61,644 bases of DNA from JARRJS01 sp037388885 (GTDB lineage Bacteria > Gemmatimonadota > Gemmatimonadetes > Longimicrobiales > RSA9). Both the position numbers and the translations under genes were made by a program. This document shows, one piece after another, positions 1-9,099 of the stretch. Each line of letters starts with the position of its first letter. Within the stretch, counting starts at the first letter, position 1. Below the pieces are notes generated by a model. That model was given only the letters and a program-made list of their open reading frames with translations. It made no database searches and was not told the origin of the DNA. Location of the stretch: positions 1 through 61,644 of the forward strand of contig JARRJS010000033.1 of NCBI GenBank assembly GCA_037388885.1. The letters are read 5' to 3'.

Positions 1-738
1 GCCCTGCGCCCCGTAGATCGCCGCCGCGGCCGCGTCCTTCAGGATGTCGATGGACTCGATGTCCTCCGGGTTCAGCCCCGTGATGGCGCTCAGGTCCTGC
101 CCGCCGAGGCCGAGCTGACCGAAATCCCCGGTGAAGATCGGCACGCCGTCCACCACGTACAGCGGCTGGTTGCTCGCCGAGATGGAAGCACTGCCGCGTA
201 TGCGCACCGTGATACCGTTGCCCGGATTGCCGGCGTTCTGCGTGACTTGCACGCCGGGAGCTCTGCCTTCCAGGGCCGCGTCGAGGCTGGCCGTCGGCTG
301 GTTCTCGATGACCTTGTTCTTGACCGAGCTGATGGCGCTGCTGACCTCGCCCCGCGTCTGCTGCGCATAGCCCGTGGCCACCAACCCTTCCAGTTGGATG
401 GCCGTTACTCCTAGCTGGAAGTCCGCCGTCGCCGTTTCCCCTGCCGCCACCGTGACGGTCCGGGCCTGCGGCGAGTACCCCATGCGCTCGACGCGGACTT
501 CCACGCGCCCAGCAGGGACCCTGGTGAGAAGGTAACGTCCGTCGTTGTTCGTGATCGTACCGATTCCGGTGCCTCGAACCATCACCTGCGCCCCTGCGAT
601 GGGCTCGCCGCTCTGGGCGTCGGTGATGGTACCACGGATTGCGCCGATTTCCTGCGCGGCGAGTCCCCGTGGCGCGCCGATCACGATCAGCAGGAATGCG
701 ATCGTGAGCGACGCGAAGGCTGCGCCTGCTCTTTTCAT
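1..738 (-). CDS. SusC/RagA-type TonB-dependent transporter, N-terminal part (runs off the left edge)
   Basis: The 246 visible residues start at an ATG preceded by AGGAGG. A signal peptide (1-28, ending GLAAQ) is followed by a carboxypeptidase-regulatory-like domain (about 31-113), a TonB-box-like stretch (LEGLVATGYA) and the beginning of the plug. The plug shows the SusC signatures VRIRGSASI, LYVVDGVP and NPEDIESIDILKDAAAAAIYG. SusC proteins import oligomers across the outer membrane with a SusD lid; about 750 residues of barrel must lie beyond the window. The downstream partner cannot be seen. The gene is divergent from the barrel gene at 968. Confidence 0.93.
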   Translation of the reverse strand, partial: MKRAGAAFASLTIAFLLIVIGAPRGLAAQEIGAIRGTITDAQSGEPIAGAQVMVRGTGIGTITNNDGRYLLTRVPAGRVEVRVERMGYSPQARTVTVAAGETATADFQLGVTAIQLEGLVATGYAQQTRGEVSSAISSVKNKVIENQPTASLDAALEGRAPGVQVTQNAGNPGNGITVRIRGSASISASNQPLYVVDGVPIFTGDFGQLGLGGQDLSAITGLNPEDIESIDILKDAAAAAIYGAQG

Positions 739-809
739 GCGGAGCCTCCTGGGTGAACCGTGTGAAACGGTGCGGTCTGGATGCGACCGACCTTGTGGAT
801 GGAAAGAAC

Positions 810-838
810 ATCGTAATGACAACGCCACAAAACCGCAA
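810..838 (-). promoter_or_regulatory. putative promoter of the leftmost SusC gene
   Basis: On the minus strand TTGCGG (838-833) and TACGAT (815-810) are separated by 17 bases and lie about 75 bases before the ATG. It matches the -35 box at 3/6 and the -10 box at 4/6. Its -35 box is 9 bases from the palindrome at 848-876. Confidence 0.4.
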
Positions 839-847
839 TTAGTGACA

Positions 848-876
848 CCGGGACGTTTCAGTCTGAAACGTCCCGG
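848..876. promoter_or_regulatory. 29-bp perfect palindrome between divergent genes, likely operator
   Basis: Two exact 14-base arms (CCGGGACGTTTCAG and its complement) surround a single central T. One base is too small for an RNA loop, and the site sits between two divergent promoters (810-838 and 897-926), so a dimeric DNA-binding protein is the likeliest reader. No regulator gene is adjacent, and the family is unknown. Confidence 0.6.
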
Positions 877-896
877 CCGGGAGAACGCTGACGGCG

Positions 897-926
897 TTGA
901 TCGGGCCGGACGCTCGGGTGTATCTT
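897..926 (+). promoter_or_regulatory. putative promoter of the beta-barrel gene
   Basis: TTGATC, 18 bases, TATCTT; it lies 20 bases beyond the palindrome and about 40 bases before the ATG at 968. The same TATCTT -10 box precedes the fluoride riboswitch at 40747. Confidence 0.45.
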
Positions 927-967
927 GAGCGGCAGCGCCGGTCCCCCTCCTCATCCCGGGAGATTCC

Positions 968-1777
968 ATGCGGTCCGATCTTCAGCCCCCATGGGAACGC
1001 CCCCGCTTCCGCCGGGCCGTTTGCGGCCCTGCCGGCGTCTGCTTCGTCGGCCTGCTGGCGGGCCTGGCGCTCATGGTCCCTGCGCCGGCCGGTGCCCAGG
1101 CGGTGGTCATCGAGCTGGAAGGCGGCCCGGCGTGGCAGAGCTACAACGACGTCGAGATCCCGAACGACGGGTCGGCGACGCGCTTCTCGCTCTACCGGCT
1201 TGCCGGTGCCGGGCCGTGGCCGGCCGGCCGGCTTTATGTCACCTGGAACGTGAGCGGGCGTCACGGCCTGCGCCTGCTGGTGGCTCCCTTCTCCCTCACG
1301 GAGACCGGCGTGCCTGGTCGGCAGGTCCGCTTCGCGGGGGGCACCTACGCTGCCGGGCAGCCCACGGAGGCGACCTACACCTTCAACTCCTACCGGCTGA
1401 CGTACCGCTACCTGGCGCACGCCGGCGATCGCACCAGCGCGTGGGTGGGGTTCACCGCGAAGATCAGGGATGCGGCCATCGTTCTTCGGCAAGGCGACAC
1501 GACGAGTCGGAAGGACGACCTGGGCTTCGTGCCGCTCCTGCACCTGGCGGGCGAATGGCGCTTCTCACCCGGATGGCGCGCCGTGCTGGACGCGGATGGT
1601 TTGGCCGGCGGGCCGGGCCGCGCCGTGGACGCGACCCTCAAGCTGGGCCGCGACCTGTCCCGCCGATGGACCCTGCAGGCGGGATATCGCATGGTCGAGG
1701 GCGGCGCGGACGTGCCCGCCGTGTACACGTTTGCGTGGCTGCACTACGCCGCCGTGTCGCTGGTGTGGCGGCGGTGA
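968..1777 (+). CDS. predicted outer-membrane beta-barrel protein of unknown function
   Basis: The 269-residue product has an N-terminal signal peptide (hydrophobic core about 22-40, ending AGAQ). The rest has alternating polar and hydrophobic strands with many aromatic residues, and ends VSLVWRR, compatible with an 8-10 strand outer-membrane barrel. No enzyme motif is visible and I do not recognise a named family. It is divergent from a SusC gene across a palindromic site and converges on bacterioferritin with only 12 bases between the stops. Localisation is inferred from composition. Confidence 0.7.
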   Translation: MRSDLQPPWERPRFRRAVCGPAGVCFVGLLAGLALMVPAPAGAQAVVIELEGGPAWQSYNDVEIPNDGSATRFSLYRLAGAGPWPAGRLYVTWNVSGRHGLRLLVAPFSLTETGVPGRQVRFAGGTYAAGQPTEATYTFNSYRLTYRYLAHAGDRTSAWVGFTAKIRDAAIVLRQGDTTSRKDDLGFVPLLHLAGEWRFSPGWRAVLDADGLAGGPGRAVDATLKLGRDLSRRWTLQAGYRMVEGGADVPAVYTFAWLHYAAVSLVWRR

Positions 1778-1789
1778 GCGCGACGGGCG

Positions 1790-2266
1790 TCAGTCCGCTT
1801 CCCCTTCCATCTGCTGCGACAGGTAGCGCTCGTAGCCCACTTCGGAGATCAGGTGGAGCTGCGCTTCCAGCCAGTCGACGTGTTCTTCCTCGTCCTCGAG
1901 GTTGTGCTCGAACAGCTCCCGGGACACGTTGTCGCCCGCTTCCCGTGCGATCCGGATCGCATCGTTGTAGGACTTGACCGCCCCCAGCTCGAGCGCCAGA
2001 TCGTTCTCGATCTGTTTCTTCACACTGTCCCCGATGGTCAGCGCGTCCAGCGCCATGGTCGGCGTCGTTTCCAGGAAGAGCAGCCGCTCGATCAGCGCCT
2101 CCGCGTGCTTCATCTCGTCGATGGACTGCTGCTTCATGTGCGTGCCGCGGGTGTTGTAGCCCCAGTCGAAGCTCATCTCGGCGTGCACGAAGTACTGGTT
2201 CACCGCCGTCAACTCCTCACGCAGCGCCTTGTTGAGCTGCTCGATGACCTTCGGATCTCCCTGCAT
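1790..2266 (-). CDS. bfr: bacterioferritin
   Basis: The 158-residue product has the usual length of the family. It stores iron in a 24-subunit shell in the cytoplasm and oxidises Fe(II) at a di-iron centre. The ferroxidase ligands E18, E51, H54, E93, E126 and H129 are all present, as is Y25, and M52 in SIDEMKHAE matches the haem-ligating methionine. The ATG at 2266 follows AAAGGAG; an in-frame extension to 2338 would add 24 residues not found in the family. No ferredoxin gene (bfd) is adjacent. Confidence 0.97.
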   Translation of the reverse strand: MQGDPKVIEQLNKALREELTAVNQYFVHAEMSFDWGYNTRGTHMKQQSIDEMKHAEALIERLLFLETTPTMALDALTIGDSVKKQIENDLALELGAVKSYNDAIRIAREAGDNVSRELFEHNLEDEEEHVDWLEAQLHLISEVGYERYLSQQMEGEAD

Positions 2267-2347
2267 GGCGTCTCCTTTCGGATGGCCTGTCGGCATCGGA
2301 ATCTCGTGTCCCTTCGCGTCCCTCGCGGGGCAGGACACATGCTGGCC

Positions 2348-2375
2348 AGTATAGAGTGGCGGGGGAGGGTGTCAA
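2348..2375 (-). promoter_or_regulatory. strong sigma-70-like promoter of bfr
   Basis: TTGACA (2375-2370), 16 bases, TATACT (2353-2348). The predicted start near 2341 leaves a leader of about 75 bases. This is one of the best matches to the E. coli consensus in the window. No Fur-like box overlaps it. Confidence 0.75.
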
Positions 2376-2594
2376 GCCGGGATCCACGTGGCGGATCGTC
2401 GTTGCGTGCGGCCCCTGACGTCGGTTCACCGATCCCTGCCTGTCGGCCCTGAAAACGCGAACGCGCGCCTTGATTCGGCCGTGCGTTCCGGATATCGTGA
2501 ATATAGGCATGTTGAAGCCCGTTCCGGCGGATCACCGGACGGGCGAGCCATCCGACGACGGTCGGCGCGCCCCGCGCTGCGGGTCGGAGGTCTT

Positions 2595-3630
2595 ATGGGT
2601 ACCCGGTCAGCCTTCCTGGTTGTTTCTCTTCTCCTTTGCCTGATGGGCGCGGCGGCGCTCGCTGCACAGGACACCCTGGACGCCCGGTTGTTGCTGTATG
2701 GTCAGACCTGTGGCGGAGACCCGGAGTCAGCCGTGCTGGTGGGCGTGGTGCAGCAGGACGGCGAGGGGCAGGCCGGCAGTCGCATCGTGCTCTTCTGGCA
2801 CGACGTCGTCGGCGAAGTGCACCGCCAACGCACCGTGGCGGGCGCCCACGGCGAGTTCCGCTTTTGCCAACCGCCCGCCGATGTGCGGCTCTTCACCCGG
2901 GCCGTGCTCGGCGGCTGGACCAGCGCCGTCGCGGATCTCGGCATCGTCCGACCCGGGATCGCCCGGCACGACCTCGTGCTGGTGGCGGCGACGGCCACGG
3001 CGGTGGCGGGTCGCGTCGTCGCCCACGCCGACGGCATGCCGGTGGGCGATGCGCGCGTCGGCGTCGCCGGCACGGAGCTCCAGCAGATCACGGATGCCGA
3101 CGGCACCTTCCGCTTCGTCGATGTCCCCGTGGGCCGGCAGACCCTCGAGGTGCGCCACCTGGCGAACGGCGACCACAGCCACGCCCTGGATGTCGGCGAT
3201 CGCCCTCGAACCCATCACGGTCGAGTCCCGCCCGCGCTACCGGACACCCGGCCTGGCGGAATTCCACGAGCGTGTGAAGAGCGGCCATGGGCAGTTCATC
3301 ACCCGCGCCGATTTCGACCGTGTCCGGCCGTCCCGCTTCAGCGACATGCTGCGGGGCGTGCCGGGCCTCCAGATCATCTGCGAGCTGACTCGCTGCATGG
3401 TCCAGTTCCAGCGCAACCGCAGGGTACGCGGCGACTGCAAGGTCCAGATTTTCGTGGACGGCACACCGTACGACCCCGAGACGATCGACTTCTTGCGTCC
3501 GGAGGAGATCGAGGGCGTCGAGATCTACTCCGGCCCGAGCGATGTTCCGGTTCGCTTCGCGCGGGGCGGCAGCAACGCGACCCGCTGCGGCGTCGTGGCC
3601 ATCTGGCTGAGGGAACGGCTGGGCGGCTAG
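2595..3630 (+). pseudogene. carboxypeptidase-regulatory/TonB-plug-domain protein, interrupted by a frameshift
   Basis: The ATG at 2595 follows GGAGG. The first frame gives a signal peptide ending ALAAQ and two carboxypeptidase-regulatory-like segments, the second with the typical ITDADGTFRFVDVPVG. Near 3199-3203 the coding sense moves to the +1 frame, which continues IALEPITVESR, FSDMLRGVPGLQI, KVQIFVDGTPYDPE and EEIEGVEIYSGPSDVP, a TonB-plug-like domain ending at 3630. Removing one G from the GG at about 3199-3200 rejoins the frames as DVAIALEP. The cause may be a sequencing error or true decay. Such barrel-less plug proteins are common in this phylum; their role is unknown. Confidence 0.8.
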
Positions 3631-4005
3631 GCGTCGTTCTGACCACCGACCGATCCCGAGGCGGGGTCGTTGCGCGCTTCGCAAGATCTCGGGTTGGATC
3701 ACAGGCATTGCGCCCGGAAGCGGGCGTGCTAACTTATTGGTTCACCGGTCATAATGGCCGGTCCCACCGTGCCCAGGGGACCTCCCTGCTCACGTGACGT
3801 CCGTGAATCGATTCGCGGCGACACAAAGGTCCATTCATCCCACTTGCCACGAGCTTCGGGGCATTCGTCCGGGTATGCCCGCCGTCATCGGTACGGCGTA
3901 CCGGCTGGGCGGAGCCGTGCCCGGGCGCCAGAGAAAGGAGGCGTGTCGTTCGGTGCAGTTCCAGGACCAGTGTAGCAGGTCGGTACACCCTGCCAAGGAG
4001 GACCA
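3631..4005. other. 375-base intergenic region upstream of a SusC operon
   Basis: No gene is supported here. A weak promoter-like site (CATAAT at 3750-3755) lies in the only AT-rich stretch, and AAGGAGGACCA precedes the ATG at 4006. Nothing else is clear. Confidence 0.4.
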
Positions 4006-7000
4006 ATGAGGAGACGGCATTGTCTGAGTGCCACGCTGCTGGCTGCGCTCACACTGTTGCCCGTGACACTGGCCGCGCAGGCGACGGCCACGCTCACGGG
4101 CCAGGTGGCGGGGCCAGCAGGTGAGCCGCTCGTATCGGCGGCCGTGCACATCCACGGCCTGAACCTGGGGACGCTCACGAACGAACAGGGTCGTTACCTG
4201 GTCATCGTGCCGGCATCGCGGGTGTCGGGCCAGCGGGTCACGGTCACCGCGTCGTTGATCGGTCACACGTCGCAGTCGCATACGGTGACCCTCGACCCCG
4301 GAACCATCACTCTCAACTTCATCCTGTCGGAGGACCCGCTCAAGCTGAGCGAGATCGTCGTCACCGGGCAGGGCACGCAGCAGGAGCGGCGCAAGCTGGG
4401 CGTGGCCATCAGCTCGGTGGGTGGTGATCAGGTGCAGAGCTCGCAGGAGGCCAACGTCGTGGCGGCTCTGGCAGGCAAGGCGCCCAACGTCCAGGTGACC
4501 AGCAGCTCGGGCGACCCGGGCTCCAGCGCCTACATCCGCATCCGCGGCGCGGCCTCCATCGTCGCCGGCACGCAGCCGCTGTTCGTGGTGGACGGCACGC
4601 CCATCACCAACGCCACGAACTACGTCGAAGGGAGCACGGGCGGCACCATCGTGTCGAACCGTGCCATCGACCTGAACCCCGAAGACATTGCCAACATCGA
4701 GATCCTGAAGGGCGCGGCCGCGGCGGCGCTCTACGGCTCCCGTGCGGCGAACGGCGTGGTGCTCATCACCACCAAGACGGGCCGACCGGGCTCCAGCCGT
4801 GTGACCTTCAAGAGCTCGGCTGCGTTCGACGAAGTGTCCGCGACCGTGCCGCTGCAGATGTCGTACGGGCAGGGCCTCGTGGACCTGGACGACCTGACCT
4901 CCAACATATCGCCGACCTCGTCGGTGACGTGGGGGCCGCAGCTGTCAGGCAGCACGCCGGTGTACGATCACGCCACGGAGATGTACCGTACCGGCCACCG
5001 CTACGAGAACAACCTGACCTGGTCGGGTGGTAGCGAGCGCACCACGTACTACCTGTCCGTGGGCCGGCTGGACCACGGTGGCGTCATCACGGGACCGCAG
5101 AAGTACGACCGCACCACCGTGCGGCTGAAGGGGACGCATGCCTTCAGCGATGTCCTGCGCATCGGCGGCAACTTCGCCTACACCGATGGCCTGGGCGACT
5201 TCGTGCAGCAGGGCTCGAACATCTCGGGTATTCAGCTGGGCGCGCTGCGCACGCCGCCGGAGTTCAACAACCTGCCGTATATGGACCCGGAGACGGGGCT
5301 GCACCGTTCGTATCGTTACCCCAACCCGACGGTGCTTGCCACGGGCCGCGGCTACGACAATCCCTTCTGGATCGCGAATGAGATCCTGAACTCGGCCAAG
5401 GTGGGCCGCGCCTTCGGCAACATCACGGCCACCTACGAGCCGATGCCCTGGCTGAGCTTCAACCTGGTGGCAGGCGGGGACTACGCCAACGATGAGCGCC
5501 AGACGCTGTTCCCCAAGAGCTCGTCCAACTACCCCGACGGTGCGGTGCTGCGGGCGAACTTCGTCAACAAGGTGTATGACGAGACGCTCACGGCGACTGC
5601 ACGGCGTACGCTGCTCGACTGGATGGACGCCACGGTGACGCTCGGGCAGAACATGAACCAGGCCGAGTACATCCGCTACCAGGTGGACGGCTCGCAGCTG
5701 ATCTGGGGCACCGACCAGCTGGACTTCTCGGTCTCCAAGGACCCCAACGAGTACCGCGAGACCGTGCGCACTGATGGCTGGTTCTCCCAGCTTCAGCTCG
5801 ACATGCTCAACCAGCTGACGCTGACGGGCAACTTCCGCTGGGATGGCTCCAACACGTTCGGTGCCGGCACCTCCAGCCGGTTCTTCTACCCCGGCGTGAG
5901 CGCGTCCTGGCGCTTCACCCAGCTCAACGACTTCAACGGGCTGCTCAGCTTCGGCCGTGTGCGCGCTTCCTGGGGCGTCACGGGCCGTCAGCCGCCGCCT
6001 TTCTCCAACGTGTCGGCGTACACGACGGGCGCGGTGGGGTGGGACGGCTACTTGGACATGGGCCTCCAGTCCATCTACATGGGCAACGAGGGCGTCTACT
6101 CGCAGGGCAGGCTGGGCAACGACGCCATCAAGCCGGAGCGTGAGACGGAGTTCGAGACCGGCGTCGACCTGGCGTTCCTGAACGACCGGGTCAGCGTCGG
6201 CGTGACCTACTACGACCGCAAGACGACGGACGCCATCATCGGCGTCCCGGTCCCACCCAGCACCGGCTACACCAGCAAGTACGAGAACGTGGCCGGCTGG
6301 ACCAACAAGGGCTGGGAAGCGACACTCGACCTCACGCCCATCCGCCGCGACAACTTCACGTGGACCATCGGCGGCCAGTGGTCGACCAACACGAGCTGTG
6401 TCAAGGAAATGGGCGGCGCCAACGACTACGGACTGAACGGCTTCACGGACACCTACACGGCGCTGGTCAAGCCGGACGAGGTGACCGGCTGCTATCAGTT
6501 CGGCGTCATCTACGGCACCGACTTCATTCGCTTCGGCCGCGGCAGCTTCGTGGGCGGCCAGGACATCGACGCGGCGTACCCGAACGCCGCGCGGGGCACC
6601 GTGTACATCGGCGCCGACGGGTTCCCCGTGGAGGACCCGGCGTACCGGGTCCTCGGCGACCCGAACCCCGACTGGCTGGGCAGCGTTCGCACGACCATCA
6701 ACCTGTTCCGCACCGTCCGCATCGGCGCCCTGGTGGACATCAAGCAGGGCGGCGACATGTGGAACGGGACCAAGGGCGCCCTGATGTACTTCGGGACGCA
6801 CAAGGCCAGCGAGCCCATGCACGGTGCGGGGCAGACGGTCACGTTCGACGGCGAAGGGCCCGGCGCGGGCACGCCCGTCGTGTTGAACTGGGATACGTGG
6901 ACGCTCAACGGCATCGGCAGCGGCTTCACCGGCCCGGCCGCCCAGTTCGTCGAGGACGCGAGCTTCGTGAAGCTGCGTGAGATCAGCCTCTCCTACAGCG

Positions 7001-7200
7001 TGCCTTCCAGGCTGCTGCGGCCGTTCGGCTTCAGCACGGCGGAGATCACGTTGGCGGGTCGCAACCTGCGGACCTGGACCGACTACACCGGCATCGACCC
7101 GGAGAGCAATCTGACGGGTCCGAGCACCGGCCGCGGGCTGGACTACTTCAACAACCCGCAGACCCGGTCCTGGGTCGTCGGCGTGTCCATCACTCACTGA
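4006..7200 (+). CDS. SusC/RagA-type TonB-dependent outer-membrane transporter
   Basis: The 1064-residue product is full length for the family. It has a signal peptide (1-24, ending LAAQ), a carboxypeptidase-regulatory-like domain (about 28-110), a TonB-box-like LSEIVVTGQG and a plug with YIRIRGAASI, LFVVDGTPI and NPEDIANIEILKGAAAAALYG. A large barrel follows, ending in RSWVVGVSITH. The ATG follows AAGGAGGACCA. SusD starts 20 bases after the stop, so the two form an operon. No hydrolase is nearby, so the substrate cannot be read from context; peptide or glycan are both possible. Confidence 0.96.
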   Translation: MRRRHCLSATLLAALTLLPVTLAAQATATLTGQVAGPAGEPLVSAAVHIHGLNLGTLTNEQGRYLVIVPASRVSGQRVTVTASLIGHTSQSHTVTLDPGTITLNFILSEDPLKLSEIVVTGQGTQQERRKLGVAISSVGGDQVQSSQEANVVAALAGKAPNVQVTSSSGDPGSSAYIRIRGAASIVAGTQPLFVVDGTPITNATNYVEGSTGGTIVSNRAIDLNPEDIANIEILKGAAAAALYGSRAANGVVLITTKTGRPGSSRVTFKSSAAFDEVSATVPLQMSYGQGLVDLDDLTSNISPTSSVTWGPQLSGSTPVYDHATEMYRTGHRYENNLTWSGGSERTTYYLSVGRLDHGGVITGPQKYDRTTVRLKGTHAFSDVLRIGGNFAYTDGLGDFVQQGSNISGIQLGALRTPPEFNNLPYMDPETGLHRSYRYPNPTVLATGRGYDNPFWIANEILNSAKVGRAFGNITATYEPMPWLSFNLVAGGDYANDERQTLFPKSSSNYPDGAVLRANFVNKVYDETLTATARRTLLDWMDATVTLGQNMNQAEYIRYQVDGSQLIWGTDQLDFSVSKDPNEYRETVRTDGWFSQLQLDMLNQLTLTGNFRWDGSNTFGAGTSSRFFYPGVSASWRFTQLNDFNGLLSFGRVRASWGVTGRQPPPFSNVSAYTTGAVGWDGYLDMGLQSIYMGNEGVYSQGRLGNDAIKPERETEFETGVDLAFLNDRVSVGVTYYDRKTTDAIIGVPVPPSTGYTSKYENVAGWTNKGWEATLDLTPIRRDNFTWTIGGQWSTNTSCVKEMGGANDYGLNGFTDTYTALVKPDEVTGCYQFGVIYGTDFIRFGRGSFVGGQDIDAAYPNAARGTVYIGADGFPVEDPAYRVLGDPNPDWLGSVRTTINLFRTVRIGALVDIKQGGDMWNGTKGALMYFGTHKASEPMHGAGQTVTFDGEGPGAGTPVVLNWDTWTLNGIGSGFTGPAAQFVEDASFVKLREISLSYSVPSRLLRPFGFSTAEITLAGRNLRTWTDYTGIDPESNLTGPSTGRGLDYFNNPQTRSWVVGVSITH

Positions 7201-7220
7201 CCCGCAAGGAGAGAGATCTC

Positions 7221-8657
7221 ATGTCAACCAAGAGAAACCGGTGGCGCGCCGCGGTAGGCGCAGCGCTGGTCGCCGGCATCGCTCTCGGCGGGTGCGACTT
7301 CATCACGCCCATCGACAAGAACCCGAATGCGGTGCCGCAGGCAACGGTGGACCAGCTGCTCACGTCCATCGAAGTGGTCACGTACTTCTTCAGCGAGGGT
7401 GGCGTTTCCCGCATGGCGGCCATGTGGACGCAGCAGATGGCGGGCAATCAGCGCCAGCTCTCGTCGCTGGACCAGTATGACCTGTCGGAGACCGACACGG
7501 ATGACGAGTTCGAGATGATCTACACGGGCGGTGGACTCGTCGACATGCGCAAGGCCATCTCCATGGCCGACGAGCAGGGTTGGGGGGTGTACTCCGGCAT
7601 CCTCAAGATCCACCAGGCGTACATGTTCGGCATGGCGGCCAGCGTCTGGGGCGCCATTCCTTACAGCGAAGCCGGCGGGATACCGGACATCGATCACCCT
7701 GCGCTGGACCCGCAGGCGGACGTGTACGCGGCGGTTCAGCAGCTACTGTCGGACGCCATCTCGGACCTGCAGAGCGGCTCCGGCCCCAACCCGGGCTCGA
7801 TGGACCTCGCCTTCGGCGGAGACGCCGCCAGCTGGATCGCGGTGGCGCACAGCCTGAAGGCACGCTTCTATATGCACAACGCCGAGGCCGATGGCAGCAA
7901 TTACGCCGCCGCGTTGGGCGAAGCCCAGCAGGGGATCAGCAGCGCCGATGGCAACTGGATGACCGTGCACAGCGGCGCTACGTTCTCCGGCTTCGGCAAT
8001 CCGTGGAACGAGTTCCTCGTGGCGCGGTCCGGCTACATCGTTGCCGGCGCCTACGGCGTGGACCTTCTCACGGACCGCTTCGGCGCGGGCAACGACGATC
8101 CGCGGCTGCCCATCTACTACAGCACGGGTAGCGGGGCGTACGCCGGGCAGTACATCGGCTCCCCGCCGCGGACGCCGTCGGGTGACCCGACGGACGACGC
8201 GTCGTCCCTGTCGGACACCGGCTTCGGCGCCTCCAACTGGGGGATCCCGATCATTTCGTGCGCCGAGACGCAGCTGATCATCGCCGAGGCGCAGATCCAG
8301 GCCGGCACCAACGCCAGCGCCGCCATGGAAGCGGCGCGCGTGTGCCAGGAGGACCTGTACGGCATCACGCTGCCGGCCGCGCCGGCGACGCCCACCCTCG
8401 ACCAGGTCATGGAAGACAAGTACATCGCCCTCTTCCTGAACATCGAGGCGTGGAACGACTACAAGCGGACCTGCATGCCGGACCTGGTCGCCAACTCGGC
8501 GGCCAACGGCTGGACGATCCCGACGGCCGCGGACCCGATCCCGGGCCGGCTGTACTACGGCCAGGGCGAGCGCCAGCAGAACCCGAACCTGCCCGAGCCG
8601 GGCGCGCCGGGGAATACGCTGGTGGCCAACGCCAACGACCCCAACCCGTGCAACTGA
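7221..8657 (+). CDS. SusD/RagB-family outer-membrane lipoprotein (SusD-like 2 group)
   Basis: The 478-residue lipoprotein has lipobox LGGC (C25) followed by DFITPIDKNPN, the usual SusD opening. Helical TPR-like regions follow, and the C-terminal part MEDKYIALFLNIEAWNDYKR and RLYYGQGERQQNPNLP is typical of the SusD-like 2 group. It should cap the SusC barrel encoded just upstream and deliver ligand to it. Start: ATG after AAGGAGAGAG. Two small lipoprotein genes follow at once. Confidence 0.95.
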   Translation: MSTKRNRWRAAVGAALVAGIALGGCDFITPIDKNPNAVPQATVDQLLTSIEVVTYFFSEGGVSRMAAMWTQQMAGNQRQLSSLDQYDLSETDTDDEFEMIYTGGGLVDMRKAISMADEQGWGVYSGILKIHQAYMFGMAASVWGAIPYSEAGGIPDIDHPALDPQADVYAAVQQLLSDAISDLQSGSGPNPGSMDLAFGGDAASWIAVAHSLKARFYMHNAEADGSNYAAALGEAQQGISSADGNWMTVHSGATFSGFGNPWNEFLVARSGYIVAGAYGVDLLTDRFGAGNDDPRLPIYYSTGSGAYAGQYIGSPPRTPSGDPTDDASSLSDTGFGASNWGIPIISCAETQLIIAEAQIQAGTNASAAMEAARVCQEDLYGITLPAAPATPTLDQVMEDKYIALFLNIEAWNDYKRTCMPDLVANSAANGWTIPTAADPIPGRLYYGQGERQQNPNLPEPGAPGNTLVANANDPNPCN

Positions 8658-8670
8658 CGAGGAGGGCCGC

Positions 8671-9099
8671 TTGCTGAGACACGTCACTCGAACCCTTGGG
8701 CCGGTCGCGCTGCTGCTCCTGGCGGCGTGCGCGACCGGCCGCAAGGCCGGCAATCGGCATCCCGGCCAGGACATCGTCCTGGTCGAGGTGCACAACGACC
8801 TGACGCCTCCAGCCGATCTCACCGTGCGCATGATCTCCGGCAACGGCATCACCACGGTGCTGGGCGGTGTCGGGCCTAACCGCATCGTCGTCCTGCAATT
8901 TCGCGACCCCGGATTGACCGGCGAGTACCGGTTGCGGGCCGACGGGTCCGGCAACCGTTCCGTCGAGTCGCGGGACTTCACCCTGTTCCAGAACGCGCTC
9001 GTGGTCTGGTCTCTCCAGGACAACACGATTACCGTGAGTACCAGGTCCGAATCCGATCTGCTGGGCGCATCTCACGACGCTGACGGCAACACTCCATGA
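8671..9099 (+). CDS. small lipoprotein of unknown function, third gene of the SusC/D operon
   Basis: The 142-residue product starts at a TTG (8671) after GGAGGG, 13 bases after the SusD stop. It has lipobox LAAC (residues 17-20) and a compact beta-rich domain (IVLVEVHNDLTPPADLTVRM...) with no enzyme motif. It overlaps the next gene by four bases, so translation is probably coupled. It may be an accessory surface lipoprotein of the SusC/D pair; I do not recognise the family. Confidence 0.8.
   Translation: MLRHVTRTLGPVALLLLAACATGRKAGNRHPGQDIVLVEVHNDLTPPADLTVRMISGNGITTVLGGVGPNRIVVLQFRDPGLTGEYRLRADGSGNRSVESRDFTLFQNALVVWSLQDNTITVSTRSESDLLGASHDADGNTP

Noticed and set aside
3725..3755. TTGCGC...TAACTT or CATAAT as promoter of the SusC operon
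   Set aside because: No pairing of -35 and -10 with good spacing; mentioned only as a weak possibility in the intergenic entry.
4945..7197. 750-codon open frame antisense to the SusC gene
   Set aside because: Its product is low-complexity, rich in Arg, Val, His and Ala, with no motif; the plus strand encodes an unmistakable SusC. GC-rich third positions create such antisense frames.
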